A program made the translations under genes and the position numbers. DNA of 64,000 bases. Source: Pseudomonas sp. FeN3W. GTDB taxonomy: Bacteria; Pseudomonadota; Gammaproteobacteria; Pseudomonadales; Pseudomonadaceae. The notes under the pieces are model-generated. The model was not told where the DNA came from, ran no database searches, and was given only the letters and a program-made list of their open reading frames with translations. Each line of letters begins with the position of its first letter. Positions within the stretch are counted from its first letter, which is position 1. The DNA lies in contig CP136010.1 of NCBI GenBank assembly GCA_030263805.2, positions 248,001 through 312,000 of the forward strand, written 5' to 3'. This document shows positions 25,280 through 35,486 of the stretch, piece by piece.

Positions 25280-26191
25280 TCAGTGATCCTGCTGTGCCGC
25301 GATCTGCTGGGCGATCTCGATCATCTGCTCGCGCATCCAGCGGTTGGCCGGATCCTGATCGGTGCTTTCATGCCAGTAGATGTGGGTTTCCAGCGGCATG
25401 ATGTCCACCGGCAGGTCGACCTGATGCAGGTTATGCCGGCGGGCGAAGCGCTCGGGTACGGTCACCACCATGTCGGTCTGGTCGATCACCTGGGTCGCCA
25501 TCAGGTAGTGCTGTGAGCGCAGGGCGATCTTGCGCTGCAGGCCCATCTTGCCCAGCGCCAGGTCCACCAGGCCGAGGCCGCTGCGGCGGCTGGAAATGTG
25601 GATGTGCGACAACGACAGGTACTGCTCCAGGGTCAGCTTGTCCTTGGCCAGCGGGTGGCCACGGCGCATGGCGCAGATGTAGCGATCTTCCAGCAGCTTG
25701 ACGTGACGCACCTGCGGATCGGTATTGAGCGGTGCATCCATGGCGAAATCCAGGCGGCCGGCAGCCAGTTCCTTGGTGGTTTCGCGGCGCTTGGCCAGCA
25801 TGCTCTCGATCTTCACGTTCGGCGCCAGCCGGCGCAGGCGCTGGAACAGCGGCGGCAGCATCACCGCCTCGGTGAGGTCGGTCATGCTGATGCGAAAGGT
25901 CTTGTTCGCCTGCGCAGGGCTGAAGGTGCGGCTTTCCTGCACCGACACCCGCAACAGCTGCAGGGCATTGCGCACCGGGCCGATGATGTTCTGCGCCATT
26001 GGCGTCGGCACCATGCCTTGGGCGGTGCGCACGAACAGCGGGTCATTGAAGGTCTCGCGCAGACGGGCGAGGGCGTTGGAAACGGCGGGCTGGGTGATGC
26101 CGACGATCTGCCCGGCGCGTGTCAGGTTCGCTTCGGTGTAAATGGCGTCGAAGACGATGAATAGATTCAGATCGACCTTGTTCAGGTTCAT
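25280..26191 (-). CDS. LysR family transcriptional regulator
   Basis: A 303-residue LysR regulator of the NodD/LeuO-like branch. It begins MNLNKVDLNLFIVFDAIYTE, with the recognition region ITQPAVSNALARLRETFNDP and the marker PLFVRTAQGMVPTPMA. The ATG at 26191 matches the family N-terminus; an in-frame ATG at 26230 would add 13 residues and overlap the putative operator. It is divergent from an acyl-CoA dehydrogenase gene, which it probably controls. Confidence 0.9.
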   Translation of the reverse strand: MNLNKVDLNLFIVFDAIYTEANLTRAGQIVGITQPAVSNALARLRETFNDPLFVRTAQGMVPTPMAQNIIGPVRNALQLLRVSVQESRTFSPAQANKTFRISMTDLTEAVMLPPLFQRLRRLAPNVKIESMLAKRRETTKELAAGRLDFAMDAPLNTDPQVRHVKLLEDRYICAMRRGHPLAKDKLTLEQYLSLSHIHISSRRSGLGLVDLALGKMGLQRKIALRSQHYLMATQVIDQTDMVVTVPERFARRHNLHQVDLPVDIMPLETHIYWHESTDQDPANRWMREQMIEIAQQIAAQQDH

Positions 26192-26210
26192 TGTTGTGCT
26201 CTCCGGCGTG

Positions 26211-26237
26211 TATCGGAATTCGCCGATCATATATCGG
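26211..26237. promoter_or_regulatory. Three alternating half-sites between lysR and acyl-CoA dehydrogenase
   Basis: TATCGG at 26211, CCGAT at 26223 and TATCGG at 26232 form two overlapping inverted repeats with 6- and 4-base spacers. The position just upstream of the lysR start suits a LysR operator, but the spacing is not the classical T-N11-A box. Confidence 0.45.
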
Positions 26238-26337
26238 TGATGAATGTTTATACACGAGGAAAATAGCTTAGATAAATCATCAGGCCTCCTCTAGCATCCA
26301 AAACTACAAAACATTACCTGCCAGAAGGTTGTCGCCC

Positions 26338-27564
26338 ATGAATTTCGCCTACTCCCCGAAGGTTCAAGAGCTGAGAGAGCGCGTGCAAGCGTTCATGGAT
26401 GCTCACGTTTATCCCGCCGAAAAGGCTTTCTACCAGCAGGTCGCCGAGGGTGATCGCTGGCAGCCGACCGCCATCGTCGAGGAGCTCAAGGCCAAGGCCA
26501 AGGCAGAAGGGCTGTGGAACCTGTTTCTGCCGGAGTCGGAACTGGGCGCCGGCCTGACCAACACTGAATACGCGCCGCTGGCTGAAATCATGGGTAGCTC
26601 GGGCCTCGGCCCGGAAGCGTTCAACTGCTCGGCGCCGGATACCGGCAACATGGAAGTGCTGGTGCGCTATGGCAGCGAGGCGCAGAAGCGCGAATGGTTG
26701 GAGCCCCTGTTGCGCGGCGAGATTCGTTCGGCCTTCGGCATGACCGAGCCGGGTGTGGCCTCGTCCGACGCCACCAACATGGAAGCCCGCGCGGTGCGCG
26801 AGGGTGACGAGTGGGTCATCAACGGCCGCAAGTGGTGGACCTCCGGTGCCTGCGATCCGCGCTGCAAGATCATGATCTTCATGGGCCTGACCAACCCGGA
26901 CGCACCGCGCCATGCCCAGCACTCGATGATCCTGGTGCCGATGGACACCCCCGGTATGAAGGTGCTGCGTCCGCTGCCGGTGTTCGGCTACGACGACGCT
27001 CCGCATGGCCACGCGGAAGTGCTGCTGGAAAACGTGCGGGTACCGTACGAGAACGTCATCCTCGGTGAGGGCCGCGGCTTCGAGATCGCCCAGGGGCGTC
27101 TTGGCCCGGGCCGCATCCACCATTGCATGCGCTCGATCGGTGTCGCCGAGCGCGCGCTCAAGCTGATGTGCGAACGAGCCGTCAGCCGTACCGCCTTCGG
27201 CAAGCCGCTGGCGCGACTGGGCGCGAACTTCGACCACATCGCCGAGTGCCGCATCGAGATCAACATGGCGCGCCTGCTGACGCTGAACGCCGCGTACATG
27301 ATGGATACCGTGGGCAACAAGATCGCCGCCAGCGAGATCGCGCAGATCAAGGTGGTCGCGCCCAACGTGGCGTTGAAGGTCATCGATCGCGCCATCCAGA
27401 TCCACGGTGGCGCCGGGGTTTCCGAAGACTTCCCGCTGGCGCACTGGTGGGCGATGCAGCGCACCCTGCGCCTTGCCGATGGCCCGGACGAGGTGCATCG
27501 GGTGGCCATTGCTCGTCACGAGCTGGGCAAGTACGTGCCGCGCGAGGCGCTGCGCAGCCGCTGA
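26338..27564 (+). CDS. Acyl-CoA dehydrogenase family protein
   Basis: A 408-residue flavoprotein dehydrogenase. Recognisable parts are the FAD/substrate region FGMTEPGVASSDATNM (about residues 137-152), the beta domain, and the C-terminal helices with QIHGGAGVSEDFPLAHWWAM. It would introduce a C2-C3 double bond into an acyl-CoA and pass electrons to ETF. Chain length specificity cannot be read. The ATG at 26338 follows AGAAGG. It is monocistronic, divergent from a LysR gene, and followed by a clear terminator. Confidence 0.92.
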   Translation: MNFAYSPKVQELRERVQAFMDAHVYPAEKAFYQQVAEGDRWQPTAIVEELKAKAKAEGLWNLFLPESELGAGLTNTEYAPLAEIMGSSGLGPEAFNCSAPDTGNMEVLVRYGSEAQKREWLEPLLRGEIRSAFGMTEPGVASSDATNMEARAVREGDEWVINGRKWWTSGACDPRCKIMIFMGLTNPDAPRHAQHSMILVPMDTPGMKVLRPLPVFGYDDAPHGHAEVLLENVRVPYENVILGEGRGFEIAQGRLGPGRIHHCMRSIGVAERALKLMCERAVSRTAFGKPLARLGANFDHIAECRIEINMARLLTLNAAYMMDTVGNKIAASEIAQIKVVAPNVALKVIDRAIQIHGGAGVSEDFPLAHWWAMQRTLRLADGPDEVHRVAIARHELGKYVPREALRSR

Positions 27565-27590
27565 GGCCTCCGCTATCGGGCAACAGCTGA

Positions 27591-27623
27591 AAGCAAGGCC
27601 ACGTGAGTGGCTTTGCTTTTTTT
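27591..27623 (+). terminator. Rho-independent terminator of the acyl-CoA dehydrogenase gene
   Basis: AAGCAAGGCCAC pairs with GTGGCTTTGCTT (one G-U pair) around gtga, followed by a run of T residues. Confidence 0.88.
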
Positions 27624-27755
27624 CTGCTCGGGTAGACGGCCCCGCGTCATTCGCGCGCGAGCTCGAACCGACGAAACGCTCGGATCTCCGTAGGCGCGAG
27701 CTTTTCCACGAAGAGCGCGTGAGCTCAAGCCGCAGCCATGTTCGCTCGGCGTGTT

Positions 27756-29279
27756 CTAGGGCACGACTGTGCGCAGATCCGGCGGCGTTTGTTGACCATG
27801 GGTGTCGATGACCAGCTGCCTATAGCGCCGATAGGCCTGTTCATAAGCCCGAACCGATTCCGCCTGCGGCTCGACCGCTGTGCCTTCATCGACCCGCACG
27901 CAGCGCGCGCACAGCGCCGCGAGGCTGGCGATGGGGTTGCTTTGTCGTGCATGGCACCACGCCGCCTGTATCGCGCCGCCCAGCGCCGCCGCTTCGCTAT
28001 GGGTGGTGCAGACGACCGGGGTTTCCATCATGTCGGCGACGATCTGGCGCCACAGTGGATTCTTCGCGCCGCCGCCGATCAGCTGGATGCGTTCGCTGCG
28101 GATTCCGCTTTCGCGCAGCAGGTCCAGGCCGTAGCGCAGGCCGAAGGTCACACCCTCGACAACGGCCCGGCAGAGGTTTGCTCTGGTTAGGTTTTCCGTG
28201 GTCAGGCCGTGCAGGCTGGCACTGGCCTGGGGGAGGGCGGGGACGCGCTCGCCGTTGAGGAAAGGCAGCAGAGTGACGCCGTCACAGCCGATTGGCGCCT
28301 GCGCTACGAGTGCGTTGAACGATTCGAGATCGAGCTGCAACAGGTCGCGGATCGCGGCGTTAGCGTTGGTCAGGTTCATGGTGCAGATCAATGGCAGCCA
28401 GCCTCCACTGGACGAGCAGAAGGTGGCGACTGCTGGCTGGGGGCTGATGCGCGGCGTGTCCGAATAGGCGTAGAGCGTGCCGGAGCTACCCAGGCTCATG
28501 GTGATGGCGCCGGGGCGGATGTTGCCGGTACCGATGGCCCCCATCATGTTGTCGCCACCGCCACTGGATACGATGGCGTCAGGGTTCAGCCCGAGCTGTC
28601 CGGCGATTTCCGGACGCAGCCGGCCCACGGCTTTGTCCGGTGCGATCAGCTCGGGCAGTGCCGCCTCCAGCCGACCGTTCGGGTCGATATGGCGCAGGAT
28701 GCCAAGGTCCCACTCACGGGTTCGTACGTTGAAATAGCCGGTGCCGGACGCGTCGCCGTACTCGGCGCAGGCGCGCCCGGTGAGCCAATGATTCAGGTAA
28801 TCGTGCGGCAGCAGAATGTGCGCAATCTGCTCGAAGAGTGCGGGGTGCTGCGCCTTCATCCACAAGAGTTTCGAGACAGTGTAGCCCGGCGCGATGACGA
28901 CGCCAAGGCGCTCGAGCGATCCCTGTTCCCCGCCCAGCCAGTCGAGCAGCGCGGCGTTTTCCGTAGCTGATTCCGTGTCGCACCAGAGCTTGGCCGGGCG
29001 CAGTACCTGGCCGTCGCGATCGAGCGTGACCAGCCCGTGTTGCTGCCCGGACACACCGATGCCCAGCACCTCGCGACCGTTTACTCCGGCCTCGGTAAGG
29101 GCAGCTCTCGTCGCGGTGGCAAACGCGGTCGTCCATTGCGTGACGTCCTGCTCGCGACGGCCATTGGGCCCGCTGATCAAATCGTGGCCGGCCGAGCCCT
29201 GGCCGAGTACGCGCCCGTTGCTGGCGTCGAGTACCAGCGCCTTGGTGCCTTGGGTGCCGCAATCGATTCCGAGAAACAT
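27756..29279 (-). CDS. mtlY: Xylulokinase (MtlY/XylB)
   Basis: A 507-residue FGGY-family sugar kinase. It has the N-terminal phosphate-binding loop GIDCGTQGTKALVLD, the substrate region GVSGQQHG, WCDTESATEN, and the C-terminal adenosine motif GGGAKNPLWRQIVADMM. In the mannitol/arabitol pathway it phosphorylates D-xylulose made from arabitol. I use the ATG at 29279, 11 bases after the mtlD stop; a GTG at 29294 overlapping that stop is an alternative. It is the last gene of the mtlEFGKDY operon. Confidence 0.94.
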   Translation of the reverse strand: MFLGIDCGTQGTKALVLDASNGRVLGQGSAGHDLISGPNGRREQDVTQWTTAFATATRAALTEAGVNGREVLGIGVSGQQHGLVTLDRDGQVLRPAKLWCDTESATENAALLDWLGGEQGSLERLGVVIAPGYTVSKLLWMKAQHPALFEQIAHILLPHDYLNHWLTGRACAEYGDASGTGYFNVRTREWDLGILRHIDPNGRLEAALPELIAPDKAVGRLRPEIAGQLGLNPDAIVSSGGGDNMMGAIGTGNIRPGAITMSLGSSGTLYAYSDTPRISPQPAVATFCSSSGGWLPLICTMNLTNANAAIRDLLQLDLESFNALVAQAPIGCDGVTLLPFLNGERVPALPQASASLHGLTTENLTRANLCRAVVEGVTFGLRYGLDLLRESGIRSERIQLIGGGAKNPLWRQIVADMMETPVVCTTHSEAAALGGAIQAAWCHARQSNPIASLAALCARCVRVDEGTAVEPQAESVRAYEQAYRRYRQLVIDTHGQQTPPDLRTVVP

Positions 29280-29290
29280 GCCGGGCCCCG

Positions 29291-30769
29291 TCACTGCGTC
29301 AGCAACAGATCAAGGGTGCCGCTAACCCCCAACGTGCACAGCCGCAGCAGGTTGCGCTCGAAGGCCTCGCGGAAGGCGAGCGAACGTGAAATCCGCGTGC
29401 CGAAGATTTCCTCGCAACCGAGCAGGCGTTCGGCGAGGCCGTCGTCCTCCGCGACAAGGGACTGGCAGAAATCCGCGCGCGGATCGGGGATGCGGTACTG
29501 CTCGCCGTTCTCATCGACGCCTCGCAGATACAGCGCCCAGGCAGCGACCACTAGGGCCGCCCGGTCCAATGCGGTGTTATCGGCGATCAGGCGGTTGATG
29601 GTCGGCACGGTGAACTTGGGAAACTTCGACGAGCCATCGGAACACACCCGCTCCAGCTGATCGGCGATGGCTCGGTTGGAGAACCGCTCGATCAGGGTCT
29701 GCTTGTACCGCGCGAGATCGATGCCCGGCACCGCTGCCAATTGTGGGGTGACGTCCTCATCCATATAGCGGCGGATGTACTCGACGAACAGCGGATCGGC
29801 CATGGTTTCGTGAACGAAGCGATAACCGCGCAGGTAACCGAGATAGGTCAGCGCGAGGTGGCTGCCGTTGAGCAGCTTGATTTTCATCTCCTCGTAGGGC
29901 GAAACGTCGTCGGTGAACTGCACGCCGACCTTTTCCCAGGCTGGGCGGCCGGCGACGAAGCGGTCCTCCACTACCCATTGCACGAAGGGTTCGCAGACCA
30001 CCGGCCAGGCGTCATCGAGGCCGTGCTGTCGCTCCAGGTCCTGGCGATGGGCCGTGCTGGTCATGGGCGTGATACGGTCGACCATGGCGTTGGGAAAGCT
30101 GACGTTGCGCTCGATCCAGCGGGCCAGGTCGGGGTCGACCAGGCTGGCGAAGGCCAGCGTGGCCCTGCGGGTCACATCGCCGTTGTGGGGGAGGTTGTCG
30201 CAGGACATCACCGTGAAGGGGCCGACGCCATGCCCACGACGCTTGGCCAGGGCCGCGCAGAGCAGGCCGAACACGCTGATCGGGCTGCGCGGGTTTTGCA
30301 GGTCATGTTGAATCTGCGGCAGTTGCGCATTGAACTGGCCGGTGCTGTCGTCCAGGCAATAGCCGCCCTCGGTGATGGTCAGCGAGACGATGCGGATCGC
30401 CGGATCGGCCAGGCGGGCGACCACCGCCTCGGAACCATCCTCGCCCACCAACAGCATGTCGCGAATGCTGCCGATCACCCGGACCTCGGTGTCGGGCCGG
30501 TCGTCGAGCTCCACCAGGGTGTAGAGGTAGTCCTGGGCGGCCAGTGCGTCGCGCATCGCGCGTTCTTCGGCGCGTGTGCCGATGCCGCAGATGCCCCATT
30601 CCAGCCCCTCGCCGGTATTCATCAGCGCATCGGTGTAGGCCGCCTGGTGGGCACGGTGAAAACCGCCCACGCCGATGTGGGCGATGCCGCTGGTGGCCTC
30701 GGCCAGGCGGTAGTCGGGGCGTGCGATAGGGACCGGCAGCCGTGGCAGATTCGCTTCGTTCAACTTCAT
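29291..30769 (-). CDS. mtlD: Mannitol/arabitol 2-dehydrogenase
   Basis: A 492-residue polyol-specific long-chain dehydrogenase. The N-terminal NAD-binding domain contains GVGGFHRAHQAAYTD, and the C-terminal catalytic domain contains the KxxNxxH motif in KIKLLNGSHLALTYLG. It oxidises D-mannitol to fructose and, in the Pseudomonas enzyme, D-arabitol to xylulose. The ATG at 30769 fits the family N-terminus (MKLNEANLP); a longer in-frame start has no support. It follows mtlK after a 107-base gap that contains a stable hairpin. Confidence 0.95.
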   Translation of the reverse strand: MKLNEANLPRLPVPIARPDYRLAEATSGIAHIGVGGFHRAHQAAYTDALMNTGEGLEWGICGIGTRAEERAMRDALAAQDYLYTLVELDDRPDTEVRVIGSIRDMLLVGEDGSEAVVARLADPAIRIVSLTITEGGYCLDDSTGQFNAQLPQIQHDLQNPRSPISVFGLLCAALAKRRGHGVGPFTVMSCDNLPHNGDVTRRATLAFASLVDPDLARWIERNVSFPNAMVDRITPMTSTAHRQDLERQHGLDDAWPVVCEPFVQWVVEDRFVAGRPAWEKVGVQFTDDVSPYEEMKIKLLNGSHLALTYLGYLRGYRFVHETMADPLFVEYIRRYMDEDVTPQLAAVPGIDLARYKQTLIERFSNRAIADQLERVCSDGSSKFPKFTVPTINRLIADNTALDRAALVVAAWALYLRGVDENGEQYRIPDPRADFCQSLVAEDDGLAERLLGCEEIFGTRISRSLAFREAFERNLLRLCTLGVSGTLDLLLTQ

Positions 30770-30811
30770 CTCGGGCCTCGCGGGGCTTGAATGTGGGAAA
30801 GCCGGGGGCCG

Positions 30812-30840
30812 GATCGCTGCCATTGCGGGCCGCAGCGATC
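30812..30840 (-). other. Intra-operon hairpin between mtlK and mtlD
   Basis: GATCGCTGC pairs perfectly with GCAGCGATC around an 11-base loop, with no T run. It sits in the widest gap of the operon's catabolic part and may act as an mRNA 3'-end stabiliser or processing site. Confidence 0.5.
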
Positions 30841-30876
30841 TGCCGGTAAGTCAGGGCTCGGGTGGCTATGTGTCGG

Positions 30877-31980
<1,104 letters not shown>

Positions 31981-31994
31981 GTTCGAATCCTCCG

Positions 31995-32002
31995 TTGTTC
32001 TT
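31995..32002 (-). promoter_or_regulatory. Crc/Hfq-type motif before mtlK
   Basis: On the minus strand AAGAACAA matches AANAANAA and lies directly before the GGAGG of mtlK. Confidence 0.5.
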
Positions 32003-32018
32003 GATTGTCAGGCGGCGC

Positions 32019-32852
32019 TCATTTCACGGCGCCGAACGACAGGCCGCGCACCAGCTGCTTCTGGCTGATCCAGCCGAAGATCAGGATGGGGGCGCAGGCG
32101 AGGGTGGAGACGGCCGAGAGCTTGGCCCAGAACAGGCCTTCGGGACTGGAGTACGAGGCGATCAGCGCGGTCAGCGGCGCGGCATTGGACGAGGTCAGGT
32201 TCAGCGACCAGAAGGCTTCGTTCCAGCACAGGATCAGCGACAGCAACATGGTCGAGGCGAGCCCGCCCTTGCTGATCGGCAGGAGCACGCGAAGCATCTC
32301 CTGCAGCAGCGTGGCGCCGTCCATGCGGGCCGCTTCGAGGATGTCGCGGGGGATGTCCTTGAAGTAGGTGTAGATCATCCACACCAGAATCGGCAGGTTG
32401 ATCAGCGTGTAGATGATGATCAGCACCGCGCGGCTGTCGAGCAGGCCGAACTGCTTGGCCAGCAGGTAGATCGGCACCAGCACGCCCACCGGCGGCAGCA
32501 TCTTGGTCGAGAGCATCCACAGCAGCGTGCCCTTGGTGCGCTTGGTCTCGTAGAAGGCCATCGAGTAGGCAGCGGGAATGGCGATCAGCATGCCCAGCGC
32601 GGTCGCGCCGAAGGAAATGGTCACCGAGTTCCAGGCGTACTTGAAGTAGCCGCTGCGGTCCTGGATGTGCAGGTAGTTTTCCAGCGTGGGCGTGAAGATG
32701 AATTGCGGCGGCGTGGCGAAGGCGTCGATCTCGGTCTTCAGGCTGGTCAGCAGCATCCAGAAGATCGGGAAGAACAGCAGCAGCGCCACGGCCCAGGCGA
32801 GCAGCCCGACCACCAGGGTATTGAGGCGGCGACTTTGTTTGAGCGTCAGCAT
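32019..32852 (-). CDS. mtlG: Polyol ABC transporter permease
   Basis: A 277-residue inner-membrane permease of the MalG type, with six hydrophobic segments. It carries the ATPase-coupling EAA motif, read as ILEAARMDGATLLQEMLRVL (about residues 177-196). It pairs with MtlF to form the channel for mannitol, sorbitol or arabitol. It is 10 bases downstream of mtlF and 38 bases before mtlK. Confidence 0.94.
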   Translation of the reverse strand: MLTLKQSRRLNTLVVGLLAWAVALLLFFPIFWMLLTSLKTEIDAFATPPQFIFTPTLENYLHIQDRSGYFKYAWNSVTISFGATALGMLIAIPAAYSMAFYETKRTKGTLLWMLSTKMLPPVGVLVPIYLLAKQFGLLDSRAVLIIIYTLINLPILVWMIYTYFKDIPRDILEAARMDGATLLQEMLRVLLPISKGGLASTMLLSLILCWNEAFWSLNLTSSNAAPLTALIASYSSPEGLFWAKLSAVSTLACAPILIFGWISQKQLVRGLSFGAVK

Positions 32853-32862
32853 CGGTCTGTCC

Positions 32863-33807
32863 TCAGTATTTTTCGGTGAGATTCTTGCCGAGCATCCGCA
32901 CCAGGATGATCGCCGCGATATTGGCGATCACCACCGCGATCAAGCCGCCGGCCGAGGCCATGCCGACATCGAACTGCAGCAGCGCCTGGTTGTAGATCAG
33001 GTAGGCGAGGTTGGTGGATGCGTAGCCGGGGCCCCCGCTGGTGGTGGTGAAGATTTCGGCGAATACCGAAAGCAGGAAGATCGTCTCGATCATCACCACC
33101 ACGGCGATGGGGCGCGCCAGGTGCGGCAAGGTCAGGTGCCAGAAGATCGCGATGGGGCCGGCGCCATCGAGGCGGGCGGCTTCCTTCTGCTCCTGGTCGA
33201 GGGACTGCATGGCCGTCATCAGGATCAGGATCGCGAAGGGCAGCCATTGCCAGGACACGATGATCACGATGGACGCCAGCGGATGCTGTGCGAGCCAGTC
33301 CACCGGCTGCGCGCCGAAGAATTTCCACACCGCCGCGAGAATGCCCGAGACCGGGTGATAGATCAGGTTCTTCCAGACCAGCGCGCTGACGGTGGGCATG
33401 ATGAAGAACGGCGAGATCAGCAGCACACGGACGAAGCCGCGGCCGGCGAAGTCCGCCGCCTCCAGCAGCGCGGAGATGAGCACGCCGAATACCACGCTGA
33501 TCAGCAGCACGCTGCCGACCAGGATCAGGGTATTGGTCATGCCGGGCATGAAGCCGGCATCGGTCAGGAAGTAATGGAAGTTCTCCAGCCCGACGAAATC
33601 GTTCTCACCGGGATAGAGCAGGTTGTAGCGGATCACCGAGAAATAGACGGTCATCGACAGCGGAACCAGCATCCACAACAGCAACAGTGCAACGGACGGG
33701 CTGACGAGAAACCAGCTGGGGCCGAAGCGGCGTGGCTTGCGCTCGCTCGGCTCGCTTGCCGTATCGGTGACAGGTGCCTTGGGCAAGGCTGCAGATGGGG
33801 TGGCCAT
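32863..33807 (-). CDS. mtlF: Polyol ABC transporter permease
   Basis: A 314-residue MalF-type permease. A hydrophilic N-terminus of about 35 residues precedes six membrane segments, and the coupling loop reads QKEAARLDGAGPIAIFWHLT. It works with MtlG and the ATPase MtlK. It is separated from mtlE by 74 bases containing a perfect hairpin. Confidence 0.94.
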   Translation of the reverse strand: MATPSAALPKAPVTDTASEPSERKPRRFGPSWFLVSPSVALLLLWMLVPLSMTVYFSVIRYNLLYPGENDFVGLENFHYFLTDAGFMPGMTNTLILVGSVLLISVVFGVLISALLEAADFAGRGFVRVLLISPFFIMPTVSALVWKNLIYHPVSGILAAVWKFFGAQPVDWLAQHPLASIVIIVSWQWLPFAILILMTAMQSLDQEQKEAARLDGAGPIAIFWHLTLPHLARPIAVVVMIETIFLLSVFAEIFTTTSGGPGYASTNLAYLIYNQALLQFDVGMASAGGLIAVVIANIAAIILVRMLGKNLTEKY

Positions 33808-33835
33808 GGTGTGCTCCGGCTGAAAGAAGGCCTTG

Positions 33836-33853
33836 AGGGCTCGGGCGAGCCCT
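33836..33853 (-). other. Hairpin between mtlE and mtlF
   Basis: AGGGCTCG-GG-CGAGCCCT is a perfect 8-bp stem with no T run, placed between the binding-protein gene and the first permease gene. Such intercistronic stems commonly protect the upstream binding-protein mRNA and favour its excess. Confidence 0.55.
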
Positions 33854-33881
33854 GTCCGGTTTCATCTTCGGAAGAAAATGC

Positions 33882-35189
33882 CTACTTGGGATAACCGGCG
33901 CGCTTCATTTCCCGCGTCGTGGATTGCTGCACCGCGGTGAGCATCTGCTCGACCGGCATCTGCCCGGTCAGCGCCGCGGAGAACATCTTGCCGACCTGCG
34001 TGCCGATGGCCTGGAATTCCGGGATGGTCACCAGCTGGATACCGACATAAGGTACCGGCTTGGCCGAAGGCGAGGCGGGATCGGCCTGCTTCAGAGACTC
34101 CAGCGTGATTCTGGCGAACGGCGCTGCGGCCATGTACTCGTCGTTATAAGTCGATTCACGAGTGCCCGGTGGCACGTTGGCCACGCCGTCGGTTTCGGCA
34201 ACGAGCTTGGCGTAGTCCTTGGAGGTCGCCCAGGCAGTGAACAGCTTGGCCGCGTCCTGCTGCTGCGAGCTGGTGGGGATCGCCAGTGCCCAGGAGTACA
34301 ACCAGGCCGAGCCCTTGTCGGTTTCTTCCTGCGGGGCGAAAGTGAAACCGACCTTGTTGGCGACCTTGCTCTGCGAGGTGTCGGTGACGAAGGAGCCGGC
34401 GACGGTCGCATCGACCCACATGGCGCACTTGCCGCTGTTGAACAGCGCCAGGTTTTCGTTGAAGCCGTTGCTGGAGGCGCCGGGCGGGCCGTACTTGCTC
34501 AACAGGTCCACATAGAAGTTGGCGGCCTTGGTCCATTCGGGACCGTCGAATTCGGGTTGCCACTTCTCGTCGAACCAGCGCGCGCCGAAGGCGTTGGCGA
34601 CGGTCGTGACCAGCGCCATGTTTTCGCCCCAGCCGGCCTTGCCGCGCAAGCAGATACCGTACTGGTCCTCGCCAGGCGAGTGCAGCTTTTCGGCGAACTC
34701 GGCCATCTGCGACCAGGTCGGGTGCTCGGGCATGTCCAGACCGGCCTGTTCGAACAGGTCGGTGCGGTAGTAGGTCATCGAGCTTTCGGCATAGAACGGC
34801 AGGGCGTACAGCGTCCCGTCCACCGACAGGCCCTCGCGTACCGAGGGGAATACGTCGTTCAGATCGTAACCTTCGGGCAGGTCTTTCATCGGAGCCAGCC
34901 AGCCCTTGTCGCCCCACAACGAGGCTTCGTACATGCCGATAGTGAGCACGTCGAACTGGCCGCCCTGGGTGGCGATATCGGTGGTCAGGCGTTGGCGCAG
35001 CACGTTCTCTTCGAGTACCACCCAGTTGAGCTTGATGTCGGGATTCTGCTGTTCGAAGGTCTTGGAAAGGCGCTGCATGCGGATCATGTCCGCGTTGTTG
35101 ACGGTGGCGACGGTGAGGGTTTCGGCGGCCTGGGCCAGCGCAATCGAGGCCATGCAGGCGGTACCGAGCAGCAAGTTGAATGCTTTCAT
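33882..35189 (-). CDS. mtlE: Polyol ABC transporter substrate-binding protein
   Basis: A 435-residue periplasmic binding protein with a signal peptide (about residues 1-22, ending ALAQAAE) and a cluster-1 sugar-binding fold (FEQQNPDIKLNWVVLEENVL near the start). It captures mannitol or related polyols for MtlFGK. The ATG at 35189 follows GAGGAG; an in-frame upstream start is not plausible because it would precede the signal peptide. It is the first gene of the operon and its leader carries two Crc-type motifs. Confidence 0.95.
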   Translation of the reverse strand: MKAFNLLLGTACMASIALAQAAETLTVATVNNADMIRMQRLSKTFEQQNPDIKLNWVVLEENVLRQRLTTDIATQGGQFDVLTIGMYEASLWGDKGWLAPMKDLPEGYDLNDVFPSVREGLSVDGTLYALPFYAESSMTYYRTDLFEQAGLDMPEHPTWSQMAEFAEKLHSPGEDQYGICLRGKAGWGENMALVTTVANAFGARWFDEKWQPEFDGPEWTKAANFYVDLLSKYGPPGASSNGFNENLALFNSGKCAMWVDATVAGSFVTDTSQSKVANKVGFTFAPQEETDKGSAWLYSWALAIPTSSQQQDAAKLFTAWATSKDYAKLVAETDGVANVPPGTRESTYNDEYMAAAPFARITLESLKQADPASPSAKPVPYVGIQLVTIPEFQAIGTQVGKMFSAALTGQMPVEQMLTAVQQSTTREMKRAGYPK

Positions 35190-35486
35190 CGTGAACTCCT
35201 CTTCCAGATCGGGGCCTGGAAGCACTTATTGTTTTTGTTGTTACCCGCGTACTGCGCTACGAGCGTCTGGCAGGCATTACAACGCCGGCAGTGGTCGTGC
35301 GACAAAGCCGTGACTGCACTCGCTTCGATACTTTTTTGCACTCGGTTGAGCGAGGCGGGCTGCTCGCAGCGGCACCGACCAGACCCGTCGCCGGGGCTCA
35401 AGAATGAGGCTTTGCCACAACCGTAATGGCGTGAACGCAGAGACAGTCCAGGAAGAGGGCGCTGAACCCGCCCGGCCGGAAGCGTA
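35190..35486. other. Promoter region between mtlR and mtlE, 297 bases
   Basis: This gap must hold the main mtl promoter and the MtlR binding sites. The part nearest mtlE carries A-rich Crc-type motifs. I could not pick out a convincing direct-repeat pair for the AraC-type regulator by eye, and there is no convincing coding frame. Confidence 0.45.
35226..35242 (-). promoter_or_regulatory. Tandem Crc/Hfq-type motifs in the mtlE leader
   Basis: On the minus strand AACAACAAAAACAATAA contains AACAACAA and AACAATAA, both exact AANAANAA matches. They lie about 37-53 bases before the mtlE start and suggest catabolite control of mannitol uptake. Confidence 0.65.
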
